A DNA stretch of 64,000 nucleotides from Protopterus annectens (Eukaryota; Chordata; Ceratodontiformes; Protopteridae), in the NCBI RefSeq assembly GCF_019279795.1, contig NC_056747.1, positions 1,002,486,906 to 1,002,550,905 on the forward strand, given 5' to 3'. The notes under the pieces were generated by a model. The model made no database searches. It was given only the letters and a program-made list of their open reading frames with translations, and was not told the origin of the DNA. This document shows positions 38,303 to 49,736 of this stretch, piece after piece. The translations under genes were made by a program, and so were the position numbers. The stretch's first letter is position 1; every line of letters starts with the position of its first letter.

Positions 38303-38330
38303 CTATATATGTATCTATGTAAAACTGTAC
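38170..38330 (+). repeat. Compound microsatellite (TCTC / TATA / GT)
   Basis: 'tctctctctctc' blocks, then 'aaatatatatatata', then a (GT) tract of about 45 bp (38256-38299) and 'atctatatatgtatctatg'. Confidence 0.9.
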
Positions 38331-38334
38331 ATAT

Positions 38335-39165
38335 ACATATACATATATATCTTATATGTGCCACATACTGATAGATAAGGACAATCATATCTGATGGAGA
38401 TAGGAAGAGACAGTTATGTATACATAGCTGTCTGTATGCACAGAGGTATATTGACATTTCAGTTCTATAGGCAGATGAGTCTTCAGACATGGGCTAAAAT
38501 AAGCTAAGTGTAGGAGCATGCCCAGTGTGACCATCAGTACTTACAAGGGGACTCTAGTCCGGACATACCTGTACTCCAGTGTAGGATTTAGTGTGCTACA
38601 GCCAGATGGCTGCTGCACCAAATTACGCAGTCCAGCACCTCTCTGATAGCATGCCCAATGGATTCCCCAGCTATGTGCTGGTCATAATATCTGACTCATA
38701 CCTAGGGTGTGTGCAGATTGTATTAGACTGAATTAGGGTTTTTCACCTTATATCTGGTACATTTTACATAGCAATGTGATTTCCTGGTACATCAGTGGCA
38801 GATCATTATAGACTGATGTGAGGAACTGCTGACAGACATTTCAGTTACTGACTCCATACACAGCAAGGAACCCATGTTACTGCACAACCTGTTTGACTTT
38901 GCACTTTCTACATTTGTCTGGCCAGGAGTTCATCCTTCTCCTTATCTATGGGCCTTTGTCCCGCTCCTGTTCCTGGCTTTGTCCACAGTTGCGGCTCTAT
39001 GTAGTTGTAGGTATGCTGTGACTGGGGTACAAGATGTAATACCACACACAGGATTACAGACTTCACACCTCTGACTGTATCTGTTTTGCAGGAAGTCCAG
39101 CATTGCACCACTATGTCTGCTCTGGTCCTCAGACAGTTTGTGCTGTATTGGTATTATAATGCTAC
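38335..39165. other. Unassigned
   Basis: No recognisable gene. Low-CpG sequence like that around the Myb/SANT-like remnants. Short frames at 38874-39111 have no motif. Confidence 0.4.
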
Positions 39166-39171
39166 ATGGTG

Positions 39172-39480
39172 CCTATACCTCTCAACCTGTTAGAGAAAGA
39201 CATCTGGACAAAGCCATATATAAAAGTGAGACACAGGCCCACTAGTAGGGACAATTTGTTAATATTGCTCTTACAAACTGAGACAGTTGGCTGAATAACA
39301 CGGTCTGTATTAGCATGAATTTTCTGACAGGTATGAAATCTGCATCTCAAATGTCTGTCATTATTTTCTAACATCAACCTTTATTGATCTGCCACTAGTT
39401 TGCCAGAAACTGTATTATTATGCAAAATGAAGCAAACATAATAGGCAAAATTGTGGACATTCTGCAAAACTCTGTACATT
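39172..39480 (+). repeat. Dispersed repeat family A, copy 1
   Basis: Marked by 'tacctctcaacctgttag', 'catctggacaaagcc', 'gacacaggccca', 'tctcaaatgtctgtcattat' and 'cactagtttgccagaaac'. The same order is at 48228-48530 and, split by the ERV, at 48803-48894 plus 54648-54835. It is non-coding and of unknown class. A full copy is about 300 bp. Confidence 0.75.
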
Positions 39481-39489
39481 TGATAGTTA

Positions 39490-39955
39490 TGCTGGTGCCC
39501 ACTGACTTGTTGTAAGTACTGACACAGTTACATGACAGCCTTGGCATCCAGCAGCTACCCTGACTTGTTACAACCTACTGTTCTACTAGCCACCATGTAG
39601 GTTACTCAGAGCTATCTGTGGCCCCCTGTCCCTCCATTATCTCTGGCTTTGTCCAGCTTTCTTGCAGTGTAGCAGAGCAACAGCAGCACCTATCATTTTG
39701 TCAGTTAAAATTCTCAAATATGTACTCCAATGGTGCATAGTATGTGGGAAAAATCAGATTGTAGGGTGTATGCATACTTTATAGTGGTGCGCTGCAGATG
39801 CAGCCTGTGTGATTGGCTCACTATGATGCAATCCACCTGACAGATATATCACTGGGGGGTTGAATGGGCCAGTGTCTGCTAAACAGGGCTTATCAGTCAT
39901 TTTTACTTGACTGGCTTCCCTTAGCTATTTCGTTTTTATTTATTTATTTATTTTT
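39490..39955. other. Unassigned
   Basis: No gene or recognised repeat. It ends in a T-rich 'atttatttatttat' run. Confidence 0.4.
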
Positions 39956-39959
39956 TATT

Positions 39960-40200
39960 CTTTCACTGCTAAGTACTGGGGAACAGAGTGCAAACCAGCA
40001 GCACTAGTATAAACAGTGCTCAGCAGTTTGGAAACTCCTATCTGCACTGAGACACTCAGCTTTTCTTAAACCAGCTAAAACATGTGCCGCAGGGCTAAAC
40101 ACAGCTCAGCAGCATCGATCACACCCCCCTGCTTAGCTGTACTTAGCTGAGTGCAAACAGGTGCTGCTGAGCTCCAATCCAGCTAAACATGCAGTGACAC
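39960..40200. repeat. Cluster of GCTNAGC motifs (copy 2)
   Basis: Motifs such as 'gctaagt', 'gctcagc', 'gcttagc' and 'gctgagc' recur about nine times in both orientations, with 'cagtgctcagcag' and 'tgcttagctgtacttagctg'. It is comparable to 19755-20005. Downstream DNA (40210-41210) has no recognised gene. Confidence 0.55.
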
Positions 40201-41217
40201 ACCCCCTTTTGATGTCAGCTACCTTTCTACTACTACTGCCTACATGGTTTTAGCCCTAGCATGTATCTGTGGACAGAGTGGCCCTTTTTGCTATTCAGTA
40301 ACCCAGCTCATTTGCATATACCTACTTGAATATACCCCTGGATAATTCACTACACCAGGGCCTGCCTCCTTAGCAACCAGTGTAACCTACCATTGTACAC
40401 ACTGCATGCAGGGCACTATAATGCATTATTTTTCCAAATGTCTTATTTTTGTTTTTTAAACATTTTATTTATTTTTTTTTTTGCATAATGGCATGTTTGA
40501 GCGTTGCTATATACCACATAAATGTAATACATATATTAAAATAAAGTGAATATTTGTTATTGTTGTGCATTGCCTTTTGGACTCACTGGCCATAGTTTTG
40601 GCCATTTGCATGCCTACAGTGCCATATCCAGGCTTTTTTTTTTGGCTTTTACAGCCTCTGCTTAAAATGTACATTTCTGTACACGTTTTTTTCCGTGTAC
40701 ATTTCTGCCACCAACACGGCTCCTACACAGGTGCCTTTCTGCTTATTGGATTGCACATCATCCTCATTAGCATGGATTTTACCAGCTGATGAGGTGATTT
40801 GCATTCCTAGGACACTTCCGTGTCTGCACACCCTTGCACACCCCCAGACTATGTTTACTGGATCGCACAGCTACTGGTTTCAATGTTGGGGCTGTGCCAC
40901 TATGTCTACATGGACAATCGGTCCGTGTAGGCTTTATTGAAATCTCCCCTGTATTAACTTCTTCAGAAAACACACTAACAGCAGAGTCAAAGTTATTCCA
41001 GTTTCTATCTTGCATTAAGTCTTATTTAACATTATCATCATCATCATTGTTGTCATTATTATTTTTACTGTTATTATTTCATAAATGACTGCCCAGAATG
41101 TACCTGAGCGGGCTGTTGCCACTTCAGATGAGGTCCACAATCCACAGAACTGCACTGGCATGTTCAACAATATGACCATTATTAACAGTAAATAACATTG
41201 AAAACCATAAGATATCA

Positions 41218-41333
41218 GAAGCTAGAATGAAACCATGAAGTGTCAGTTGTATAATAATAGGCACTTTTATTCCTTTACTACAAAACATAGAACAAAGGCA
41301 CTTGTATTTTTGTAACTGACACTTCATTGTTTC
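41218..41333. mobile_element. Short hairpin MITE
   Basis: Inverted arms 'tagaatgaaaccatgaagtg' plus 'tcagtt' and 'aactgacacttcattgtttc' plus 'attcca', separated by about 60 bp. Together they make a foldback element of about 115 bp. No clear target duplication. Confidence 0.6.
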
Positions 41334-41489
41334 ATTCCAACTTCAGGTGGTTTATAGTAAATAACAATGCAAAATACCAGAGCCAGATCACAATCAAATG
41401 GGGACCTAAGCAAGGTAACAGATTGGGCCCCCACAGAACAGACCCTCCTGCAGCAACCCCCTACCACTCCCAGCAGCAGCCCCCTTCCC

Positions 41490-42325
41490 AGTAATTCCAG
41501 TGTTCCATTACTTGGCTACTTCTCCTAAGTTGCCATAAAGACTGTTCAAACCTGTCAGTGGGCATACTGTTTTCTTATTTACTTCTAGAATGATTACCGA
41601 TATTGAAAAAAATAGCACAAACACAAATAGCCATTTGCTAAACAAACAATACAGTCTCACAATGAAAACAGACTTAGCATGAGCAGTAAACTTGTCTGCA
41701 CTTGAAACTCACATTCATTAAAACTGCATTAAAACCCACATTCAAAGTAAATGCATCTGACCAGTGGAGGGCTAAGTTTACCTTTGTGCCATTTTCAAAC
41801 CATAGGCTCCTTGGGCTCCTTGCAAACATTTATAGGGCCACGCATACATGTATGTATTCTTTGATTCACTTTCCTGATTGTATTAAATTATATCCCTTGT
41901 ATAATACAGCACCACTTATTAGAATTTGTTTTAAATGTGTAGTTTTGAGCATTCTTCTAGTAAGCAATGAAACAACATGTATGAACCAATAATGACAAAA
42001 CTACCCATCTCAGGAAATTTCAACCATAAAAGGCCACTCAGAGTTATGTCATTACAATCCACCAATATCACTCAATAAGCACAATCTCTACAGATGTAAA
42101 AGTCATCGGAATAATTCCACATTAAAGAGGTCTGTGACTAATGGAGCTGTTTCTACTGGCAAACACTTTACATTTCAGTGTTTCCTCTACATATTCAGTA
42201 CCTGCTGCCCTTGAATTAATTGCCTATATTACATTAAAAAAGTTAGTAAGCTCACAATATTGGAGTAGGAGAGGACTGACAAACCAACATGTTGTTCATA
42301 GTTACTAGGCATCTCATACAAAGGA
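41490..42325 (+). repeat. Dispersed repeat family B, copy 1
   Basis: Collinear with 54900-55635: 'cagtctcacaatgaaaa', 'cttgaaactcacattcatt', 'aacccacattcaaag', 'gattgtattaaattatat', 'ctgttgcccttga'-like and 'gttcatagtta(c/g)taggc/t' occur in the same order. Non-coding. About 830 bp. Class unknown. Confidence 0.75.
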
Positions 42326-42511
42326 AGACACACTCAGGAGTGCAGAACCCCTATCCCCATGAAAATGCACCAAATAGTCATCAATCAAAAGGGCACTGCA
42401 ATACCAACACTCCATCTATGGGTCTACTTCTATATTTTCTAAGTTTTAAAATTCCAACTTTCTTATGGTTGAAGATTTGAAACTTCAAAATTTAAATAAA
42501 AAAATAAGAAC

Positions 42512-42703
42512 TGTTGGCTGATAATAATAAAAGAGAGTGAATGATCGTATGTATGCTCTTACACTGATGTCGTTGGTGTGGAGAGGTCAAGAGAGGTCAT
42601 GTGATCCTGTGCTTTATAATAAAGGAGGAAGCGAGGGTTGTTCCCCTCTTCTGTTTTTAACCAGATTGATTGCCTTCATGTGTGTTTATTTTCCTCTGTA
42701 AAT
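42512..42703 (+). mobile_element. Ty1/copia 5' LTR (192 bp homologous to the 3' LTR)
   Basis: Begins TGTTGGCTGATAATAATAAA. It aligns without gaps to 46824-47015 with about six substitutions (about 3 percent). A primer-binding-site-like sequence 'ggttatgggtccagg' is at 42749-42763, about 45 bp farther, so the true LTR end is probably near 42747 and the 3' LTR is truncated. The 'ggttatgggtccag' motif is the copia-type initiator-Met tRNA site. Confidence 0.9.
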
Positions 42704-42789
42704 GTATGTTTAACCCGACTTTCTTGCCCTTAAGATGACAGTGCCAACAGGTTATGGGTCCAGGAGGGAAGTAGGAAGCTGATGGCAAA

Positions 42790-43640
42790 GACTGTTTTGA
42801 TGGAGATGAAAAGAATTATGAGTTGTGGGAGACAAAGTTTTTGGGACACCTGCGCTTGCTAGGAGAGAAAGATGCCATTTTGCAAAATGTGCAGCAGCAC
42901 ATAGAAGGTGACGAGAATGAGGAGGAAGGCAACGCTGAGAAAAATGAGGAGGCCTATGCAGAGCTAATACAGTTCTTAGACAACAAAAGTTTGTCCCTCG
43001 TCATGAGAGAAGCTGCAGATGTTAGTAGAGAAGCGCTTCAGATCTTGAACGACCATTATGCCAGGAAAGGGAAGCCATGGGTAATTAGCCTATAAACTGG
43101 ATTAACAAGCCTCCAGAAGGCTACCAGTGAAAGTGTCACAGACTATATTATAAGGGCTGAAATGGCCATTGCAGCACTTAGAAATACTGGGGAGAAGCTC
43201 AGTGATGGATTATTAATTGCGATGATTCTGAAAGGGGTGCCTGAAACCTTTAAACCATTTGCAGTACACATCACGCAAGATGATGATAAGTTGAGCTTTG
43301 GTGAGTTCAAGACAAGGTTGAAAAGCTATGAACATACTGAGAAATTTAAAGCCAATGTAAGTAATGATAATGTGATGAAAGTGAGTGGCCTTGGAGAAAG
43401 GGTAAAAGCAGAGATTATATGCTATAGCCATGGCCAAAAGGGACACAAGGCACGAGAATGCTGGAGAGAATATAAGAGACAGTTGTGCAGTTTGTGCAAA
43501 AACTCTAGCCACAGGGACAGTAACTGTAGACAAAAGAAGAAAGGTAATGTGAAACAAGCAACTGATGTGGATGATCGCACATTTGTATTCAGAATAAATG
43601 AGCATCGGATCTGTGAATTAAAACAGAAAGGATTAATGGT
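42790..43640 (+). pseudogene. gag: Ty1/copia gag
   Basis: Opens around 'FDGDEKNYELWETKFLGHL', the gag N-terminus of copia elements. It runs to 43095, where TAA interrupts. Continuation 'TGLTSLQK...VTDYIIRAEMAIAALR' and 'MILKGVPETFKPF' (from 43162) is the UBN2-like gag domain. Two zinc knuckles follow: the first, 'CYSHGQKGHKAREC' (43421-43460), has His for the second Cys; the second, 'CSLCKNSSHRDSNC', is intact. Gag and pol form one polyprotein in copia, as here. Confidence 0.88.
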
Positions 43641-43641
43641 G

Positions 43642-44779
43642 GACACTGGCGCTACGTCACACATAATTAACAACCTGAAAAAGTTTAAACACTTTGATGC
43701 AACTTTCCAACCGGAGAAGTACACTGTGGAATTAGCTGACAGGACTAGAACTTGTGGTGTCACACAGAAGAGAGGTAATGCAGAGGTATGGCTGCTGAAC
43801 ACAGAGGGGCGCAAAGTAAAGGTGATGATGACTTGGGTGCTGTATATCCCGGCATATCCACAAAATTTTTTTCTGTTAAGGCAGCAACGTCCAAAGGGGC
43901 CTCGATCAACTTTAAACAAGGAAGGGACCAACTCATCTACAAAAACGGCACCAGGTTTGACATAATTATGATAGACTCTATTATTTAGACACATATGATG
44001 AAGAAAACGAAGGTGAGACATATTATGATTCATCTCAGAGCTGTTACGGCATTCAAGCATGGCAAAAAATTCTTGGTCACTGTAATTTTGAAGATGTGTC
44101 AAATTTAGAAAAAGTGGTAAAAGGAATGAAAATTAAAGGTAAAGTTGATAAACCTAACCTAGATTGTGAAACCTGTACACAAGGGAAATTTGCCCAGAGC
44201 AGAAGCAGAGAACAAGATGCAAGAGCAAAAACTGTGTTTGAACTAGTCCATACTTATTTGGCCGACCCAATTGAGCCAGCAGCAAAAGATGGATTTAAGT
44301 ACACTTTAGCATTTAATGATGACTACTCAGGTGTAATATTTGTCTATTTTCTGAAAGCCAAGAGTGACACAGTCAAGGCGACTGAAAAGTTTATTGCAGA
44401 TTCAGTCCCTTATGGGAGGGTAAATTGTATCAGATCAGATAATGGCACTGAGTTCATGTCAAAAGACTTTCAGTCACTACTGAGTAAAAATGTTATAAGA
44501 CACGAAACATCAGCACCTTACTCACCCCATCAGAATGGGACAGCGGAGAGAAACTGGAGAATACTGTTCGAAATGGCAAGGTGCATGTTGATAGAGAGTG
44601 ACCTACCTAAAGAGTTGTGGACATATGCAGTAATGACTGCTGCTTTTATTCACAACAGATGTTATAACAGGCGTGTGGGGCAGACCCCATTCTTCATGCT
44701 AACAGGAAAGAAGCCTGATCTTTCAAGGATGAGAGAATTTGGATCAGTGTGCTATGCATACAAACAAGATAAAAAGTAG
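43642..44779 (+). pseudogene. pol: Ty1/copia protease and integrase
   Basis: The protease active site is 'LMVDTGATSHIINN' (DTGA codons 43642-43653). A frameshift lies between 43965 and 44096. The zinc-binding part includes 'ILGHCNFEDV' and 'CETCTQGK'. In the integrase core, the first acidic residue (normally H(T/S)D) is replaced by Tyr ('LVHTYLADPI'). The second, 'IRSDNGTEF', and third, 'HQNGTAERNWR', are intact. 'HNRCYNRRVGQTPFFMLTGK' is the copia-type C-terminal block. A stop codon (TAG) ends the frame at 44777. Confidence 0.9.
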
Positions 44780-45485
44780 TTAGACCCAAGATGTGATACG
44801 GGGATTTTTGTCGGATATGATAAAAACAGACCATCATATCTGGTCTATTATCCTGACACAGGAAGGGTCCTTAAACACAGGTCAGTCAAGTTCATTACTA
44901 AGAATGTAGCTGAATGCCATATTCAGACAGACCCAGAAGTGATGGATGAAGATTTTAATACCAGAAGAAGTGTGCATGTTAATTCAGAATCAAATGTTGG
45001 CAGTCAAATCACAAAAGAAATACAAGTAAATCAAACTGAATCTACGATAAATGATGTTGACACAAAAATAACACAAGAAGAGGAAAGGCAGAATACACAC
45101 TACTGTAAAAGAGAGAGAAAACCACCTGCATACTTGAAGGACTATGAGTGTAAAGTTAAAAATGACAATTATGTGACAGTAATGTTGACTATTGTTACAG
45201 ACTAATATTCAACACACCACAGAGCTTTAAAGAAGCCATGACTTCGTCTAACTCGGAGAAGTGGGTCAAAGCTATGAAGGAGTAACTTAAGTCTTTAAAG
45301 GAAAAACAACACATTTACACTCACCACACTGCCAGAAGATAAAAATGCAGTGGGGGGGTAGGTCGGTTTTCACTGTAAAAGACAATGCAGATAATACTGA
45401 GACTTACAAATCTAGATATGTGGCTAAAGGCTACAGTTAAGTTGCTGGTATAGACTATAATGAAACATTTGCACCAACGGCAAGT
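44780..45485 (+). pseudogene. pol: Ty1/copia integrase-RT linker
   Basis: After the TAG, 'CDTGIFVGYDKNRPSYLVYY' and 'VLKHRSVKFIT' continue the same frame (the usual integrase C-terminal GKK-like block). A Glu/Gln-rich hinge (44939-45205) follows. The RT starts around 45230 ('EKWVKAMKE', 'SRYVAKGYS') in a frame with two further stops (near 45283 and 45438), ending 'AGIDYNETFAPTA'. Confidence 0.8.
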
Positions 45486-46760
45486 ATGACATCTGTACGA
45501 AGCCTAATGCAGATGACAGCTCAGTATGATTTAGAATTGCACCTGATGGATGCACAAATGGCCTATTTACATGCTCCTATTGACTGTGAGGTATATATGA
45601 AGCAAAATGAAGGTTTTGAAAAGAAATCAAATAATGATGAAAAATTGTTTTTTAAACTGAATGACTCATTGTACGGATTGAAACAATCAGGGCGTAACTG
45701 GAATAAAATGATGGACGATTATCTTTGTGAAAATAGTTTTATCCAAAACCCCGCAGACCATTGTGTATACACTAGACAGGCTGAAAATGAGAAAACAGTC
45801 CTAATTATATGGGTTGATGATCTCATTATAGCAGCTAGTGACAATGAATCACTGAATGATGTAAATGAAATGCTCAAAGCTAAATTTAAAATAAAATGTC
45901 TGGGAAAGAGAAGACATTTTCTAGGCATTGACTTTACCCAGAACAGTTGTGAAGTAAAGATGAGCCAAAAGAGGTACATCACAAAAATTCTTGAGACATT
46001 TGGTATGTCTAATTGTAAAGTAAGAAGTACCCCTTCTGAACAAAAAACAAACTTTGAATGTGACAATGAATCTACAGATCCAAGAAAATATTGTGAGCTT
46101 GTGGGTAGTTTGATATATGTTATGACAAGCACGAGACCTGATCTTAGCTGGATTGTAAGCAAACTTTCACAATATTTGTCACAACTGAGTGAATCTCATT
46201 TAACACTAGCCAAACATGTGTTAAGGTACTTAAAAGGTACATTGGACCGATAGCTGTGTTACAAGTAAAGTGAAGAGAAACTTCAGCTTGTAGCATACAG
46301 TGATGCAGATTGGGCAATAGATCAAAATGATAGGTGTAGTACAACAGGTTATTGCTTTAGCCTCAATAGAGATGGGCCTATTATTTCATGGAAATCAAAG
46401 AAACAACAAACGGTGGCGGCTTTATCTACATGTGAGGCAGAGTACATGGCATTAGCAGCAACGACACAGGAGAGTTTGTACCTTGTGCAGCTGTTGAGTG
46501 GAATGGATGGAGAGTGCAAGTATGTGCCAGTAACAATATTTGAGGACAATCAAGGAGCAATCGCTTTGTCAAAGAATCCAGTAAACCGACAGAGATGTAA
46601 ATGTGTTAACATTAAGTATCATTTTGTTAGATCAGCACTTAATGATGATAAAATAAGCACTGAATATTGCCCAACAATGGACATGGTTGCAAATATCTTT
46701 ATTAGACCTGCTACGAAATCAAAGATTGAAAGGTTCATGTTTTATGTATTTGGGATGTAA
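45486..46760 (+). pseudogene. pol: Ty1/copia reverse transcriptase and RNase H
   Basis: RT blocks: 'LHLMDAQMAYLHAPID' (motif A; VKTAFLHGxL family, D kept), 'LNDSLYGLKQSGRNWN', 'VLIIWVDDLIIAA' (motif C, VDD), 'FLGIDF', 'GSLIYVMTSTRPDL' and 'HVLRYLKGTLDR'. TAG at 46251 then interrupts. RNase H continues with 'YSDADWAIDQNDRCSTTGYC', 'CEAEYMALAATTQE', 'EDNQGAIALSKNP' and 'IKYHFVR', and ends at 46760. Motif order is Ty1/copia (INT before RT). It is nearly full length with a few inactivating changes. Confidence 0.93.
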
Positions 46761-46823
46761 AGGAAAAGTTATCCAAAATATGTTCTTAAATGTATTTGTA
46801 TACAGCATAAGAGCAAATGGGGG

Positions 46824-47015
46824 TGTTGGCTGATAATAATAAAAGAGAGTGAATGATCGTATGTGTGCTCTTACACTGATGTCGTTGGTGTGGAGAAGTC
46901 AAGAGAGGTCATGTGATCCTGTGCTTTATAATAAAGGAGGAAGCGAGGTTTGTTCACCTCTTCCGTTTTTAACCAGATTGATTGCCTTCACGTGTGTTTA
47001 TTTTCCTCTGTAAAT
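46824..47015 (+). mobile_element. Ty1/copia 3' LTR, truncated
   Basis: Starts TGTTGGCTG right after the purine tract 'gagcaaatggggg'. Matches 42512-42703 throughout, then stops at the 'cagtggcagctgg' junction. Carries 'tttataataaaggagg', a candidate polyadenylation site. Confidence 0.9.
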
Positions 47016-47165
47016 CAGTGGCAGCTGGTGACTTCAAATTAAAGGGAGGCTGCAAGAGACAGCTGAATGGGTGGGGCCAATGGGAAGAGGTGTGACCAAC
47101 TAGAAAGGGGTGGGGCTATGCTCAAAACCACAACTGGCACTTTAATTAAATACGCTGCCCTGGGT
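47016..47165 (+). mobile_element. hAT-like transposon terminus
   Basis: 'cagtggcagctggtgac' followed by 'ttaaagggaggctgcaagag', 'gggtggggccaatgggaaga' and 'ggggtggggctatgc' resembles ends of non-autonomous hAT elements (CAGTGGCGGCTNGTGA). It begins exactly where the copia 3' LTR stops. The matching inverted end was not seen before 48.9 kb. Confidence 0.45.
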
Positions 47166-48220
47166 GCCAAACCATCATTACAAGAGTCCAATCAAGACAA
47201 AACAAAGTGCAGAAGAAAAAAATATTTCAGTGCATTGGCTACATGACAACTTACTTAATATCTAGATGGAAACACAAAGGTTATGAGGCATGAAAAAATA
47301 AATTGCTTTTTAAATGCATTACTGGAATGCCAGTCAAAATCAAGTATACAAAAAAAACGAGCAGCACTCAGCTCAAACCACTTCTTCTTGTACTGCAATT
47401 CTAATTATAATTTATATTCAGCTTTATAAAATTACCAAGTAACATGCTGAAAGTAGCAATCTCTGTGATACCCCCACTTGTAAAAATGTTTCTTATCCAA
47501 AAAAGACTTGCTGCCTGACAACTATCTACTTGTTTCATGGAGAACGCATGATCAAAGTAAAAAATGAACAGCGAACAAGAAAAAAGCTCAAGATAAATTG
47601 CTTAAAGGATTACTGCACAAGTTATGGACCACACATGATAGATTGGCATTCTGTTTAGTTTACGGGTAAAGCCTGCAAAGATAACTGCAAGTCTCCAACA
47701 AATCTAATGAGCTTCTGGAAATACTGTAATCCTGTCCTTTATTACAAATACTGTCATATGCATTTCAATACCTAAGGCTTATTCATTATCTAGATATGTA
47801 AATATTTTTTGCATGGCAACAATGAAAAGGCTTTCAATGTTGGTAATTCTTTAACAGTATGCTTATTAAAACTTACTTTTATCTTACAATCTCTGACAAG
47901 CTTACCTGATGGTCATTAAAGCATTGCTACTTTAATACAGAGCAACAGGGCACTGCAACAGCATGCATTTTCTGAATAATAAGAAGCATAAATTAACAGT
48001 ATAAAAATATGACAGAAAACCAGAACATTCTGCAAAATCAAGGACAGATGAAAAGCCACGGTCATACTTGTGGTCTACCTTGGATGGGGGAATACTTTGC
48101 ACACTTACACTGCATAAATGCTCCTTGCCTTGCTTGGACACACCCAGAGCCACTACAATGGGGAGTGGAGTGCAATAAGTAGGTCACAGTTTGAAATGAC
48201 TCTGGCTGACGGTGATGGCT
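47166..48220. other. Unassigned, AT-rich
   Basis: No gene. It may be interior of a hAT-like element, but no transposase motif was read. Confidence 0.4.
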
Positions 48221-48227
48221 CTGACAC

Positions 48228-48530
48228 TTATACCTCTCAACCTCAGAGCAAGAAATCTGGACAAAGCCATGCATAGAAGTGGGACACAGGCCCAAAAATA
48301 AAGACAATTTTTAAATACTGCTCTTATAAACTTAGAAAGATAATAGAATAGTAGTAGGTCTTGCATTAGTATGAATTTTTGAAGGGTATGAAATCTGAAA
48401 CTCAAATGTCTGCCATTATTTTCTAACTTCAATCTTTAATGATTTGCCACTAATTTGCCAGAAAACCACAATTTTATGAAAAACAGACCAAATATGTTAT
48501 GCAAAAATATAAAATTGCCACACAATACAG
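48228..48530 (+). repeat. Dispersed repeat family A, copy 2
   Basis: Same blocks as 39172-39480: 'tacctctcaacctcagag', 'gaaatctggacaaagcc', 'gacacaggccca', 'tctcaaatgtctgcc' and 'gccagaaaacc'. Confidence 0.75.
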
Positions 48531-48802
48531 CTGGGAAGCTATCAAAGAAGGGACACCTTTTTAAAAATAGCACTGTTAACTTGAGCAGCTGAGAAAATAA
48601 GAACATCTAAATGCATTTCTGAAATAAAAGTAATCTATAACTCTGATCATTACAGTTATTTATAATTGTAACCCCCCCCCATGTTTTCTTCCAAACTTGC
48701 CATTTTGCAGAGGGATTATTAAGGGGAGAGCAACATTTTGAGCCAAAATTGGAGACAGTTGAGAGGTTTGGATATTCCTAATTTTATAAAGTGATTTATT
48801 TG

Positions 48803-48894
48803 CATGTACCCCTCAACCTCTTAATGCAGGAAATCTGGATATGGTCAAATATATTGGGAGAACATACAAACAGTACTAAAAAGACAGTTGATAG
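48803..48894 (+). repeat. Dispersed repeat family A, copy 3 (left half, split by ERV)
   Basis: 'cccctcaacctcttaatg' and 'ggaaatctggatatgg' begin the unit. It stops at 'ttgatag' at the ERV, whose 3' LTR is followed by 'atagaataacaggtcttgc', the expected continuation (compare 'aatagaatagtagtaggtc' in copy 2). Confidence 0.75.
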
Positions 48895-49733
48895 TGTTAG
48901 AAAAATCTACATGCTGCTTAGAAAATATATTTTACATACTGCTTAGAAAATATGTTTACATATATTCTACCTAGAAAAATATAGAAAAATGTGTGCTTTA
49001 GTTAGGAATAAATGTACTTAAATTCATAAGAGTTAGGTAATGCATTTAATTCTGTCTTGCTAGTATAAAATGAAAAATAAACCTACATGTTATTGCTTGA
49101 AGCACAAGCTGCAGTGTAATCAGAAATTTGACCTTGGCAGCTTGCAGATGCAGTCTGGCTCATGTCTTTCAAGTAAAGATTATTTTGGAAAGTTGGAAAA
49201 TAATAAATCTGTTCGCATGTAAGTCTTTCTTTCATGCCTCCACCAGGGAAGTAGCCTTGTGCGCACTATCTTTGATAGTGCGCAGCTGGGGACAAGAGAA
49301 ACAAGAGAAGGCTTTAAGGAAAGACTTACATCTATTGTATTTGAACTAATCAGAGTACCTTGAATTGGCTACATCCTCAGGAGGTCATCGTGACTGACCA
49401 GCTGTCTGCAAGGCTGCAACTTTCTCATGGGAAAAGGACTTTTTGAAAAACACAAGATCAGCAGTTTTTATGAATAGCCATGATGTAAAGACCCTGTCAC
49501 TAGCCACACCAGTGAGGTGGGCAAAACTGATAACAAAATGTATATAACCAATGTGTCTTGATCAATAAAGCAGTCAAAATTCTATACAAACTTTGTGTAT
49601 GGTTTTTTGCCTCCTAATGTACATTAGCTTAGAGATGCTCTAGCTTTCCTGCATTATTGTTTGTTATTGATTGACATTGTGTTTGAATAACTCAATGATT
49701 TTTACAGTCTGACTCTAACAAATTTATTTAACA
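48895..49733 (+). mobile_element. ERV 5' LTR
   Basis: 839 bp, TGTTAG...TAACA. It differs from 53804-54643 by three substitutions and one 1-bp indel by my reading. TATATAA is at 49540-49546 and AATAAA at 49563-49568, unusually close together. An 11-bp-arm palindrome is at 49260-49284. A 4-bp duplication 'atag' flanks the provirus (48891-48894 and 54644-54647). The LTR also encodes a 73-codon open frame with no recognisable motif, regarded as chance. Confidence 0.95.
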
Positions 49734-49736
49734 TCT

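Noticed and set aside
38170..38330. Promoter from TATATA run
   Set aside because: The TA run is part of a compound microsatellite with no gene downstream.
43422..44102. 226-codon minus-strand open frame
   Set aside because: It lies opposite the copia gag and protease coding region, whose motifs are clear; its composition is that of an antisense shadow.
49128..49349. 73-codon frame conserved in both ERV LTRs (also 54037-54258)
   Set aside because: The LTRs are almost identical for reasons of replication, so conservation is uninformative; no motif was recognised.
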